From the NCBI GenBank assembly GCA_907163375.1, contig CAJQUW010003633.1:1-64000 (forward strand): a DNA stretch of 64,000 nt, in the 5' to 3' direction. The DNA comes from Prostheceraeus crozeri (Eukaryota > Platyhelminthes > Polycladida > Euryleptidae). The notes beneath the pieces were generated by a model. The model had not been told where the DNA came from and ran no database searches. It saw only the letters and a list, made by a program, of their open reading frames with translations. A program made the position numbers and the translations under genes. Shown here piece by piece: positions 55,686 through 64,000 of this stretch. Each line of letters starts with the position of its first letter. Within the stretch, counting starts at the first letter, position 1.

Positions 55686-56007
55686 GATGAAAGAATGAGT
55701 AAATTGAGCGATGTACCTTCCTTTTATACTTTTCCCAACTACCTTGATGAAATGTGAAGTTAGTATGAAGTTGGGAATGATAGAGTTGAATTCGCCGATT
55801 GTTGACGCGCAGCCAGATGCGATTTCCAATACGTGAATGTCTTTTCATATAGAAGTATTTCAAGTCCTTCATGATATGATGTAGAGATTGAAAATGACGA
55901 TAAGATAAAACAAACTCTCTTCTCACATTTCCAGTTGAATCTTTGAAATAGACGTTTCGATCATGATCCGTTTCAATACGTTGTAGGGAATCTAATTTCC
56001 AACTCAT
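55357..56007 (-). CDS. possible PC4-like protein with disordered tail, copy 1
   Basis: 216 residues. Residues 1-107 (SLQRIETDHDRNVYFKDSTG, REFVLSYRHFQSLHHIMKDL, GNRIWLRVNNRRIQLYHSQL, WEKYKRKVHRSI) align with the neighbour at 56030-56386. The strand-strand-helix order with a LSYRHFQSLHHIM helix recalls the PC4/p15 ssDNA-binding fold, a transcription coactivator, but this is a weak structural guess. The C-terminal half is Ser/His/Thr-rich and acidic (GEDEQFTESS, DMEEGEVCDVESDCG) and lies over the TBP-like gene in another frame. An ATGCAAAT motif lies 28 bp upstream. Confidence 0.6.
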   Translation of the reverse strand: MSWKLDSLQRIETDHDRNVYFKDSTGNVRREFVLSYRHFQSLHHIMKDLKYFYMKRHSRIGNRIWLRVNNRRIQLYHSQLHTNFTFHQGSWEKYKRKVHRSIYSFFHHEAPSLHHRQHSPSLQTLHQNRSHNITPTASKQQVLPGPSSNVSGEDEQFTESSTLPKWDCTDSRRPFSFIGAVNALRATKTTTSDMEEGEVCDVESDCGQYGDLYSIE

Positions 56008-56029
56008 GGTGCGTGGTAATCATATCTGA

Positions 56030-56386
56030 TTAAGATTTGCATAGTAGGGCGATGAACTCACGACGAATAAATGTCATGATGGAGCGATGTATGTATCTTC
56101 TATACTTCTCCCAATTGTATTTGCGAAATGAGAAACAGTTTGCGGAATGAGAATGGTAGATTTGAATTTCATTTCTGTAATGTTGAAGCCAAACTTGATC
56201 ACCCAAGGAGATGAATCTTAATGTTTCAAAATATTCCAAATCCCTCATGATATCATTGAGGTTGACAAATTGTCGCCATGTTAATGTAATTCCTCTTGAT
56301 GTATGACCATGAGAATTTTTGAAATGTACGTTTCCATCACGATCAACTCTGATATATTGTAGAGAGTCCAAAATCCAAGTCTTCAT
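56030..56386 (-). CDS. possible PC4-like protein, copy 2
   Basis: 118 residues from ATG 56386 (an ATG four codons earlier is possible). It is a paralogue of copy 1: SLQYIRVDRDGNVHFKNSHG, SRGITLTWRQFVNLNDIMRD, LGDQVWLQHYRNEIQIYHSH and WEKYRRYIHRSIMTF match its first half position by position. It lacks the long tail. The tandem pair lies between the TBP-like gene and the penton-like genes and shares a ~35-bp divergent gap with the latter. Confidence 0.6.
   Translation of the reverse strand: MKTWILDSLQYIRVDRDGNVHFKNSHGHTSRGITLTWRQFVNLNDIMRDLEYFETLRFISLGDQVWLQHYRNEIQIYHSHSANCFSFRKYNWEKYRRYIHRSIMTFIRREFIALLCKS
56035..56045 (-). promoter_or_regulatory. octamer-like motif CTATGCAAATC (minus)
   Basis: On the minus strand, 28 bp before the start of PC4-like copy 1 and next to the stop of copy 2. 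Confidence 0.6.
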
Positions 56387-56391
56387 GATGT

Positions 56392-56403
56392 TATGCAAAG
56401 TTG
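56392..56403 (+). promoter_or_regulatory. octamer-like motif TATGCAAAGTTG in a divergent gap
   Basis: Within the short gap between the minus gene start at 56386 and the plus gene start at 56422. A TATAAAAATG word lies just before the plus start. Confidence 0.6.
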
Positions 56404-56421
56404 CAGATTAGCAATATAAAA

Positions 56422-57818
56422 ATGTCGTTTTATCATATTTTGCTTAGCAATGCGGCTACAAAGAGATTTACTAGCAATCGAGCCGCACTCTTTTCTACTC
56501 CCATTGATCATGCACAACAGCTAAATGGGAATTGGGAAGTGGGTGTCACTCAACTTGTTTATAGCAACTGTGTCTATACTTTTGATCATGAGGTGATGAC
56601 TATTAATATGAGGCGTACAGCTGCTTATCAATGTGAAAGGGGTGCCGAGTATACATTCCACAGTGGTCAAAGAAAGATCTCTTATCATGTAAAAAGTTTA
56701 TATATGATTTCTTGAATAAAGCGTGTAAACATATTGTCCAATTTACTCCGCACAATGATGATTATAATTATGTACATCATGTAGTTGAGAAAGATTGGAT
56801 TGTTGGTTTAAGTCCAAGTTTAAGAAATGATTTAGGCTACCTCGCTAGCGCCTTAACAAGCTATGATAATTTTAACGTTAATTACCACATAAGTGGTCAT
56901 AAACAGTTAATATATCGAGAGGAAGCTTATTATGTAGATCTTATTCCAAGAAATGAGAAGACGTTGGTGAAGAAGATTGTGATTAAGCCAAGAAAGACAA
57001 ACATGACTCCTGAAACATTATTGAAGAAATTTAATTATCTCCTTCGAGTTGATGGCAAACAAGTGGCAACATTGACTTATATTAAATCATCTAATCATAT
57101 TGCAATAAGCAAATTAAATGATGATGATCTAGTATTAGTTTGTTCAAAAGATTTTCATCAGTTCTTACGACATCGTTCTGCAGCTGTTCATGGAAAATCT
57201 GATATGCAACATTTACCATGTGAAAGGTCAAATCAATTTGATACAGAATGGACCGTATCTTTATACAGAAAGTGTGTAGAGCCTTTAGGTGGTATCTTAC
57301 ATGAAACAAGAGTGTTGATGCCTCGCATTATTACTTCGATTAAATTGGTTGTAGATTATTTAAATGAAGTGATTAATGACCAACATATTTTATTTTCTGA
57401 AAAAGAAGGTACTTTGTCTCTCACTATAAGTGGAAAAGGTATTGAACTAATTATGGATAAAACTCTAATGGACATTTTGGGTTTTGATCAAAATATCTTT
57501 AAAAGTGGTACTGTAACCAAAGCTAGCGCAGACATGTCGCTATCGCGTCGTATTAACTATTTTCAGATATATTCCAATATTGGTGAAGATGTACGTGTGG
57601 GAGATGTTGAAGCTCCATTGCTAGCAATGATACCATACCAGCCAAAAAGCTGCAGTATTTTATCTGAGCATACTTTCAAGAAAGTGCATTATACAAAGCT
57701 GAAATCAAACTACATCCCACAAATTGATATTGCCATTTATGACGATGCTGGTGCGTTGATTCCTTTTCATAAAGATGCTGTGACAAGTATCACACTCCAT
57801 TTCCGAATGAAGAGTTAA
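56422..57818 (+). pseudogene. penton-like (minor capsid) gene, first copy, broken
   Basis: The N-terminal block FYHILLSNAATKRFTSN, then LNGNWEVGVTQLVYSN, is the signature of the Polinton single-jelly-roll penton protein (SNAS ... GxWEVG). The C-terminal part NYFQIYSNIGEDVRVGDVEA, PLLAMIPYQPKS, and the end IDIAIYDDAGALIPFHKDAV with TLHFRM also match that family. Penton proteins close the capsid vertices. A second, diverged copy follows directly. This copy is not fully open. Confidence 0.8.
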
Positions 57819-57826
57819 TGCAAACG
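57817..57826 (+). promoter_or_regulatory. octamer-like motif AATGCAAACG
   Basis: Starts on the stop codon of the first penton copy and lies about 32-40 bp before ATG 57858. A related TATGCTAAT follows at 57827. Confidence 0.5.
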
Positions 57827-57857
57827 TATGCTAATATATTTTTCCAATGTGAATAAT

Positions 57858-59378
57858 ATGGAAAGTGAAAATAAGGACTCGTTTCTAATCTACTTGCCCA
57901 GTAATGCTTCTATGAATAAATTTCCCAAAAATAAACCATCAGACTATCGAGTAGAATTAAATCGCCCACTGCATTTAGAAGGTGAATGGGAGGTTGGCGT
58001 TTCTAGTATTTGCTATGATAGCAATATTCAGAATGTGAATGATTTGGAAGAAATGATATTGACTCCTCGCACCCATGATGGAATAACGATGAATAATGCA
58101 TTTCAGTTCCCATACAATTTAACATCAGATGGAAAGTGGAACTATGAATGGATTCAGATAAAATCAGATTCTTATGAGCCATTTGGGAATGAGAAAATTA
58201 TTAAGGCATTCAACAGTGGTAATACTTCCATCATGAAGAATAAAAATCAGAAAGCTTATGAGTTTACTATCTATCATTGGAGTGGGAGACAGTTCCTCCG
58301 CTTTCATTCTTTTACTAAAGGTCTTACGCTGAGGTTGGATAGTGAATTCTATCCACATCTTGGTTTTGGTCATGGACTACATCTAACGTCAATTGCTACT
58401 GCAAATGTTAAAAAAGTTTATTCAAATCGAATCAACAAATTTCATTATAGATTTAAAATATTTGATGAAGATGTTGTAGAATGCGAAGAACGCATCATTT
58501 TGAAAAAGCGTGGTGTTCAACCTTTATCACTTATTGAGTTAGTAAAACGATGGAATGAGACTGTGGGTAAGAAGTATGGAGAGAAAATTATGGCGGACAA
58601 AAATAAGTTGGTTATTCAGAAATATAATGACAAACTTACAGTTTATTTCTCTCCAACCTTGCGTCATTTTGTAAGACATTATACGCCTATTATTGGAAGC
58701 GGTGTGGTGTATGGTTCTCATGAATATCACACTAAAGCTGATTCAGTTAATGATGAATGGTGGGTGGACATCTATGGTGATCGCATCAAGAAAATTTACC
58801 AGTCTTATGAAGAATCTAAAGTTGCTATCAATATAATGCCGCGTCTATATCATACAGTTGAAAGCTTCATTCATGTAGTAAATCCTTATATACAACAGAA
58901 GTTGAAGCATGTGATGAAAAGTAAATATGATGCAAAGACACACCACATTTCGTTTTCAATTGAAAATCAACGCGTTGTTCTGAAACTGGGTGATGACATT
59001 CAATGTCAATTGAGTAAAAATTTGAAAAAACTCTTTGGCTTTTCAATGCTACAAACTGTGTTTGCTGCTGCGCATACGATTGGTATAGAAACACCAATGA
59101 CACTTGATAAACATGAACAGCACCTTTACATTCAAAGTGATTTGATTTTACCTATTTCTGTTGGCGAGAAAAAAGAATACATTTTACGTGATTTCATTCA
59201 TGATAAAGACGCTTCATATGGAATAGTCGAGAAGATGTTTGAATCTATTTTCTATCATCCCGTCGTCAAACAAACTATACCCTCTATTGCTATCAAAATT
59301 ACCAATGGTTTACAAGAGTGTATCCATGTGAAAGATACTAAATCCCTCGTAACTTTAGTGTTTCGGAAAACAAAGTGA
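57858..59378 (+). CDS. penton-like (minor capsid) protein, second copy
   Basis: 506 residues from ATG 57858. The start SFLIYLPSNASMNKFPKNKP, YRVELNRPLHLEGEWEVGVS matches the penton signature and the first copy. The middle holds two repeated helical blocks (PLSLIELVKRWNETVGKKYG; AINIMPRLYHTVESFIHVVN). The C-terminus (HLYIQSDLILPISVG, SIAIKITNGLQECIHVKDT, LVTLVFRKTK) matches the first copy's layout. The copies are clearly diverged, so they may have different roles, for example penton and a fibre or second vertex protein (inference). Confidence 0.82.
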   Translation: MESENKDSFLIYLPSNASMNKFPKNKPSDYRVELNRPLHLEGEWEVGVSSICYDSNIQNVNDLEEMILTPRTHDGITMNNAFQFPYNLTSDGKWNYEWIQIKSDSYEPFGNEKIIKAFNSGNTSIMKNKNQKAYEFTIYHWSGRQFLRFHSFTKGLTLRLDSEFYPHLGFGHGLHLTSIATANVKKVYSNRINKFHYRFKIFDEDVVECEERIILKKRGVQPLSLIELVKRWNETVGKKYGEKIMADKNKLVIQKYNDKLTVYFSPTLRHFVRHYTPIIGSGVVYGSHEYHTKADSVNDEWWVDIYGDRIKKIYQSYEESKVAINIMPRLYHTVESFIHVVNPYIQQKLKHVMKSKYDAKTHHISFSIENQRVVLKLGDDIQCQLSKNLKKLFGFSMLQTVFAAAHTIGIETPMTLDKHEQHLYIQSDLILPISVGEKKEYILRDFIHDKDASYGIVEKMFESIFYHPVVKQTIPSIAIKITNGLQECIHVKDTKSLVTLVFRKTK

Positions 59379-59393
59379 AGTCATTGTGATATG

Positions 59394-59407
59394 TTTATTG
59401 AAATAAA
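59394..59407. terminator. overlapping convergent poly(A) signals
   Basis: AATAAA on the plus strand at 59402-59407 follows the second penton gene; the inverted AATAAA at 59394-59399 serves the DNA polymerase gene from the other side. Confidence 0.65.
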
Positions 59408-59557
59408 AATATGTATATGAAAAAGTCTTTTCACAGATATAGGGGGAATGGGCTGACTGTAGGCATATATTCACAAGGAAGAAACGATCTCATGCGATAC
59501 ATAAAACAACCATGTATATCTACAAAAAGCAACATCAAAATACTGAGTTAAAGTTGA

Positions 59558-62500
59558 TTATGTCAATACATCTCCTGAATGTGGTAGCGTGAGTTTTATT
59601 CTTTTGGGTGGAGGTATGTTTGTGTCAGGATGTCCATGTGGAAGAGATGTGTTATGTCCTATCCAACACCTCTTATCCTCCCATGCTGAAAGTGCTCGTT
59701 TCTTGAACGTGTACGTTTTCACAGTATGAACTTGAGATTTTAAGATTGTCATATTGACAAACGTTATAGTTTTATTTTTATAGGCCTTCTTATAGGACCG
59801 ATGTTTCATTTTATGAACAATGGATTTTGATATACCTTTAGCACGCTTAATACTATCTGCACATTCTTTTAGTTTCATGGAATACATTTTAGGACGGAGG
59901 AGAATCATTTCATCTATTTCCTTTCCTGCTGTTTCATCCTTAAAACAACCAAGTTTGGCTTTATTCTGTATGGAATAGAGTGGATGAGTGGGATTGTAGT
60001 TAGATGTGTCGAAATATTTTTCTAATGACTTACCTACTTCATTAAAATTTAAATCTTTTTGAGTGGTAATTCCTAAAAAGAAACTATCTGTATCACCACC
60101 CAGCAAGCGAACCTCTTTTACGAGAGGGCATGGTTTTAATATTTTGTAGAAGAGTTGATACATTTCAAGCTTGGAATAATCTAAAACGGCTTGCCCAATA
60201 TAGATGGGTTTGCACAACTCAACTTCTGATTTAATCATTTTAACACCTACAAGATCCTCATCGATGATGTCTCTATCAATGAAAAGAGGTGATGAGGTCA
60301 ATTTGTGATATTTTTGTTCATCAACGACTAGTTTGTAATTCATACGTTTTCTAACATCCTCCATGGTCTTTCCGAATAGACTGTTATTCTTATATTTATA
60401 AAAATCCTTTTCAAAATTATTTTGGGCGAGTGCACGTTTTTGACTGTTACTATCTATGTAGGGTTTGAGGAAGGCTTTCTGTCTAAATTTGATAATGCGG
60501 TGAACTGACTTTAGAAGCATGCCCATTTCTAAATAGAATTTTAATATGCAGAAGTGTACGAGATAATTTTTCTTATCATATTGGGTGAGTAAAAGTTTGC
60601 GGCATGGTTTGTACCTTGGCTGTCCACACTCTGTTAAGTTATTATGAAATTGTGACATGAATGGTGAAAACATATCTTCAGTCACTTCGCCAGATTCAGG
60701 TGCGAGTGGGAAATCAGCAGTTTTATTTTTAATACTATTTGGATAAATCAAATCCACTTCAAAATAATATCCCCAATCACCTTCATCTGGAATATTCAGT
60801 ATGTTTGAAGGGTTGGAGTAATACTCAAGCTCATTTTGATTTAACCAACTAAACTCGGAATGAGGTAGTGGTTTAGACAGTGAACTGCCATATAAATTAT
60901 TTTGGTCATAGTACTTTAGGTGGATATGATCATCACCTACTGTTTCAGATTTTATATGATGTTTATTTACAAATGTGAGACCACCGCGTATTCCGCGCTC
61001 AAATATATTATACATCTCCGGGTCTTGTAAGAGATGAATGGTCTCACCAGTCATTTTAAAGGCTGATTTAAAGGACATGGCTGGTAGACTGACAAAGTGG
61101 ACAGGATCTAATTTGTCTTCTTCTAATGCCACTCGTCGAAACTCCTGAAAGACATCAGCCAGCAAAATGACATCTAATTCTAAGTAAGCGATCATATAAT
61201 CGCCAAACGTTTTACAATTAAATTTTAACCATGCCTCTTGAGCATGTTCATAGTCCTCTACTGGACAATCTTCACCCGTCAAATCGTTTTTGAATTTGTC
61301 AATGGAAGGAAGGGTTGTTTCATTTAGTTTAGACATTGAGCTAAAATACGCATAAGGAAAGACTCCTTTGCGAGTGATTATTTCATCCGTTAAGTTTGGA
61401 TAGTGTTTCTTCAAAGTTTGACTATGGGGAAGAAACTTGAGATTACGAACGAGAGAAGCTAGTGACGCTGACATGAATTGAAATGAATCTAAAAATTTTA
61501 TTTCGAAGAAGACTGTCTTATTTTCTTTAGTTTTATCTACTGGTACTTTTGCTGTCATTGCCATGAATTTTTCTCTCGTTTGTGCTATTACATTAAACTG
61601 CCACGATTTCATCTGGCTCAACCCTCCTTTTATGAGCATATGACTGTCATAGCCCTTAAAGTTATGAAAAATGACGGGTAGTACACGACGTCTCAACCTA
61701 AGTGAAAAGTTACATTTGGAGCAGAGTGCGTTTCTAAATTTACCAGTGATGTGATCATGATCACGCACTTTCTTAATTTTATCGTCATCAAACGTTTTAT
61801 GACATTTAGGACAGGATGTGCAACTTTCAAATTTTTGTTTGTCTTCATCTGACATATGTAGTGACTTACGCTGCAATTGGGAATCATATGATTGTTGAAA
61901 TTTTGCAGCTTTATCGAGAAATTCTAGAAATTTTGAAATGCAATCTTCACCTTGCCAAGTATGCATTTTGTTTTGTCTATTCCTAAAGTGGTCATGCCAT
62001 ACTTCATAGCAGGATATGGCTGCTGGCTTGTGGATGATATCATCAATGTAGCATTCTATGTCTGCGTAAATGACACGCAGGGGACTTAATTCGTCACCAT
62101 TATCCCTATGTGAAAATATTTTATCTTTGGGCATGCGTTCCATTTGTAATTTACCTCGCTTGCACCATTCATAGTGAGTTTCAAATTTATCTTTACTCCA
62201 AAATGAGCGGATGCAGCGGTCGCATACAAAATGTTCACCTCTTTTAGAGTGCCCCAAGTGAGTGTACAAGCGAGAGATTTTGGGAATACCACAGTAGTGC
62301 CATTCCTCGCTATCATCTTGTTTTACTAATAAGAGGTTGACTACACGTTCATAACAAGTTGAACGTGAATTATAGCGGGCACCCTTCAACCCCTTCTCCC
62401 ACACGTGAACGACAATTTTAATCTTATTATGTTTTTCGAACGTTTCTACATCTTTGATTTTCATGTTGTTACTATCACAACCTTCAAAGTCTAGTTCATC

Positions 62501-63532
62501 CTCCCACTGTCTATAGCTATAGGTGCGATCTCGATGCGCGTTGATATCATTATAGTGAAGGATGGATAGGACTGCATATTTGAAACACTGTGATTTACAA
62601 TCAACATTGATGACAGCTTTCTTATTATACAACGTTTTTGGTAGTTTAAATGTGCCTCGAGCTGCATGACTTTCTAATAGGGAAATTTTGAATATGGCTG
62701 AGTCCACACCATCAAAAATGAGAGCGCTGTCGCGTTGATTGAATTTATCTACATTTGATTTTAAACATTGAATGTGAAAATTTAGCCAAGACTCGCAGTC
62801 TACAACTTCGGTTGCGGAAGAGGAAGGAACATGAAACTGTATTCTCTCCGTCACTTGACCCGTTTGAAAATCTATTTTAATATATTTTAGTTTAAGGTAG
62901 ATGAGCGCCTTCATTCTAAAATTGTCTAAATTATTGAAGAGCGCTTCGATAATGTTAGAATTTTGAAGGAGCCACTCAGGAAAATCTACAATTTGAGTAT
63001 TGGACTCCATGCAGTAGTCGCGTACTAAATTATTATGTGAAACATTAATGAGGGAGATGGTAGAGGTACCGTTGGTGTAGTGATCATTTGCATGCGTGTG
63101 TTGAAGTCTGTGCGAAGATCGCTGAAAGTGACTATCAAAAGAAAGAGGGCACAAATCGCAAGGAAAGGAGATGTCATCGTCAGAATCAACTTCACCTCCG
63201 GAGATTGACGCCGCTTTGCGTTGACACACACGTTGTTTGATGTGTCGAAGGAGACTGTGCTTCCTTGTAAACATATGTCCGCAGTCGGCACATTCCCACT
63301 CGTTGCCTTGCCGCGAGAGTCCTGAGCTGGAACTCACATCACCTGAAAGAGAAATCATTCTTTCATCTCTGTTCAAGCCTCAGTGTAGTGTTACAACCTA
63401 CCTTGACTCAATAACTCTAAACTTTCCTCGAGAAGAGAGGGCGTTGGTGATGAAGTTGATGCCTGAAATTGAGGAAGATGCTATTAGTCACACGTTTGAG
63501 GGAGATGAGAGAGGAAATCTTTAACTTACCAT
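59558..63532 (-). CDS. protein-primed DNA polymerase B
   Basis: A single large exon (59558-63342) encodes nearly all. Counting from a Met at 63376: C2H2 fingers at ~29-52 (ECADCGHMFTRKHSLLRH) and 73-95; an OTU/papain-like region at 255-365 (DCKSQCFKYAVL, EWHYCG); a finger at 385-405; Exo I YADIEC (~437); an endonuclease VII-like zinc segment CPKCHKTFDDDKIKKVRDHD (~522-541); Exo II HNFKGYDSH (~571); Exo III YLELDVILLAD; motif A YYDQNNLYGSSLS (~823), B NSLFGKTMED (~998) and C GGDTDS (~1093). Canonical signals add two tiny 5' exons, an ATG-only exon at 63530-63532 and 63402-63462, giving ~1,282 residues. It replicates the element. Confidence 0.93.
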
Positions 63533-63637
63533 TTTAATGAAATATGATCAGACAGAATAATAGTCAAAGAGAGAGATCGTGCGTTCGTCACTTGTATGAT
63601 TCACAGATTAAATGAAATGACCTGAATGTCACTTTGC

Positions 63638-63684
63638 TTATATACTTTCATCCTCTTCATTCATTGGATGTTCATTCTGATTGG
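63638..63684 (-). promoter_or_regulatory. right Polinton promoter: twin CCAAT plus TATA
   Basis: On the minus strand CCAAT at 63684-63680 and 63667-63663 (17 bp apart) and TATATAAG at 63645-63638. Order and spacing copy the left promoter at 47387-47434. It may also serve the divergent gene at 63758. Confidence 0.8.
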
Positions 63685-63757
63685 CTGCTTGTGTATACTT
63701 AAGAATTAGAAAAATGTTAAAGTTATCATTATTCAAAGTCAGCATTTCAAAGACAAC

Positions 63758-64000
63758 ATGACAAGTCCTCCAACAACACCAAATACCGCATTGGAGTTCT
63801 CCTCTCCATGTACATCAGCAAAGGTGCTCGTTACACCAAATGCACCAAGAAAGGCGAAGGTGGAGAAGACATACAATCTCGACAATATACGAAAGTTATC
63901 ATTATTGGAGGACGATGAAGAGGAGTTGCCCGACCTAGCAGGCATACGGTGGAAATATTTACAATATGATGCCGAAGGGGTGATGGAGATGACCAGCAAG
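63758..64000 (+). CDS. Polinton gene, N-terminus only, unknown
   Basis: An open frame from ATG 63758 runs off the window after 81 codons. It starts MTSPPTTPNTALEFSSP, continues with a basic stretch (APRKAKVEKTYNLDN) and an acidic one (LLEDDEEELPDLAGIRW). I do not recognise it. Pro/Thr-rich starts followed by charged segments are typical of disordered N-termini. It diverges from PolB with ~225 bp between starts. Confidence 0.6.
   Translation, partial: MTSPPTTPNTALEFSSPCTSAKVLVTPNAPRKAKVEKTYNLDNIRKLSLLEDDEEELPDLAGIRWKYLQYDAEGVMEMTSK

Larger units (their letters stand above)
46466..64000. mobile_element. Polinton (Maverick), left end to window edge
   Basis: The left end is placed at AGTAGTAAGC (46466), where LINE coding stops; Polintons begin with AG. 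At least 17.5 kb are present and the right end lies outside. Hallmark genes are PolB, integrase, packaging ATPase, adenain-like protease, double-jelly-roll capsid and penton-like proteins, plus accessory genes. Genes lie on both strands with short gaps. Nearly all are open; I see about one interrupted gene in the visible part, so it looks young and almost whole. The 6-bp duplication, predicted to be CCTGAA (46460-46465), cannot be checked here. Confidence 0.93.

Noticed and set aside
55721-55730. AGTATAAAAG as a TATA box for the TBP-like gene
   Set aside because: It codes for EKYKR in the overlapping gene and the paralogue has a similar coding stretch without TATA, so it may be coincidence.

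Overview
The window looks like an intergenic, repeat-dense stretch of an animal nuclear genome, most likely a marine invertebrate deuterostome (echinoderm, hemichordate or cephalochordate). This rests on the mobile elements: a Ty3/gypsy element of the Gmr1 type, whose integrase precedes its reverse transcriptase (an arrangement described from deuterostomes), several CR1/L2/Jockey-like LINEs, a LINE with a restriction-like endonuclease, Tc1/mariner, hAT and Harbinger-like elements, and a large Polinton (Maverick). I found no convincing host gene, tRNA, rRNA or CRISPR.

Layout. 1-1.3 kb: LINE fragment beside a hAT-type MITE. 3.5-9.3 kb: a 5.7 kb Gmr1-like element with identical 502-bp LTRs, sitting inside a ~170-bp Harbinger-like MITE. 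9.5-11.1 kb: mariner remnant between long inverted arms. 15.5-17.0 kb: hAT MITE split by a LINE 3' end. 18.1-20.1 kb: about 26 copies of a 76-bp tandem repeat with a 7-unit higher-order period. 21.2-21.8 kb: 256-bp-arm inverted repeat. 22.9-27.9 kb: two hAT MITEs with perfect 8-bp target duplications, a 1.95-kb element with GGGGACC end repeats, and a foldback MITE. 29-34.5 kb: an unnamed ~0.8-kb repeat family, a dead Tc1 copy and a dead mariner. 34.6-38.9 kb: LINE pieces, one split by a hAT MITE with a perfect target duplication. 42.5-46.5 kb: further LINE remnants, the last a REL-endonuclease LINE interrupted by the Polinton.

The Polinton begins at about 46,466 and runs past the right edge. 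It carries the expected set: protein-primed DNA polymerase B, chromodomain integrase, FtsK/HerA-type packaging ATPase, double-jelly-roll major capsid protein, adenain-like protease, two penton-like paralogues and small basic virion proteins. It also carries genes I do not associate with Polintons: a two-repeat TBP-like protein, two tandem paralogues that may be PC4-like, a DEDDh exonuclease-like protein, two RING-type proteins and a cysteine-rich protein. Two promoter classes are visible. The left gene and the polymerase gene share a twin-CCAAT plus TATA module and an ATG-only leader exon. Most structural gene clusters start 20-45 bp downstream of an ATGCAAA (octamer-like) motif. My inference is an early/late programme in which the TBP-like and PC4-like proteins could take part.
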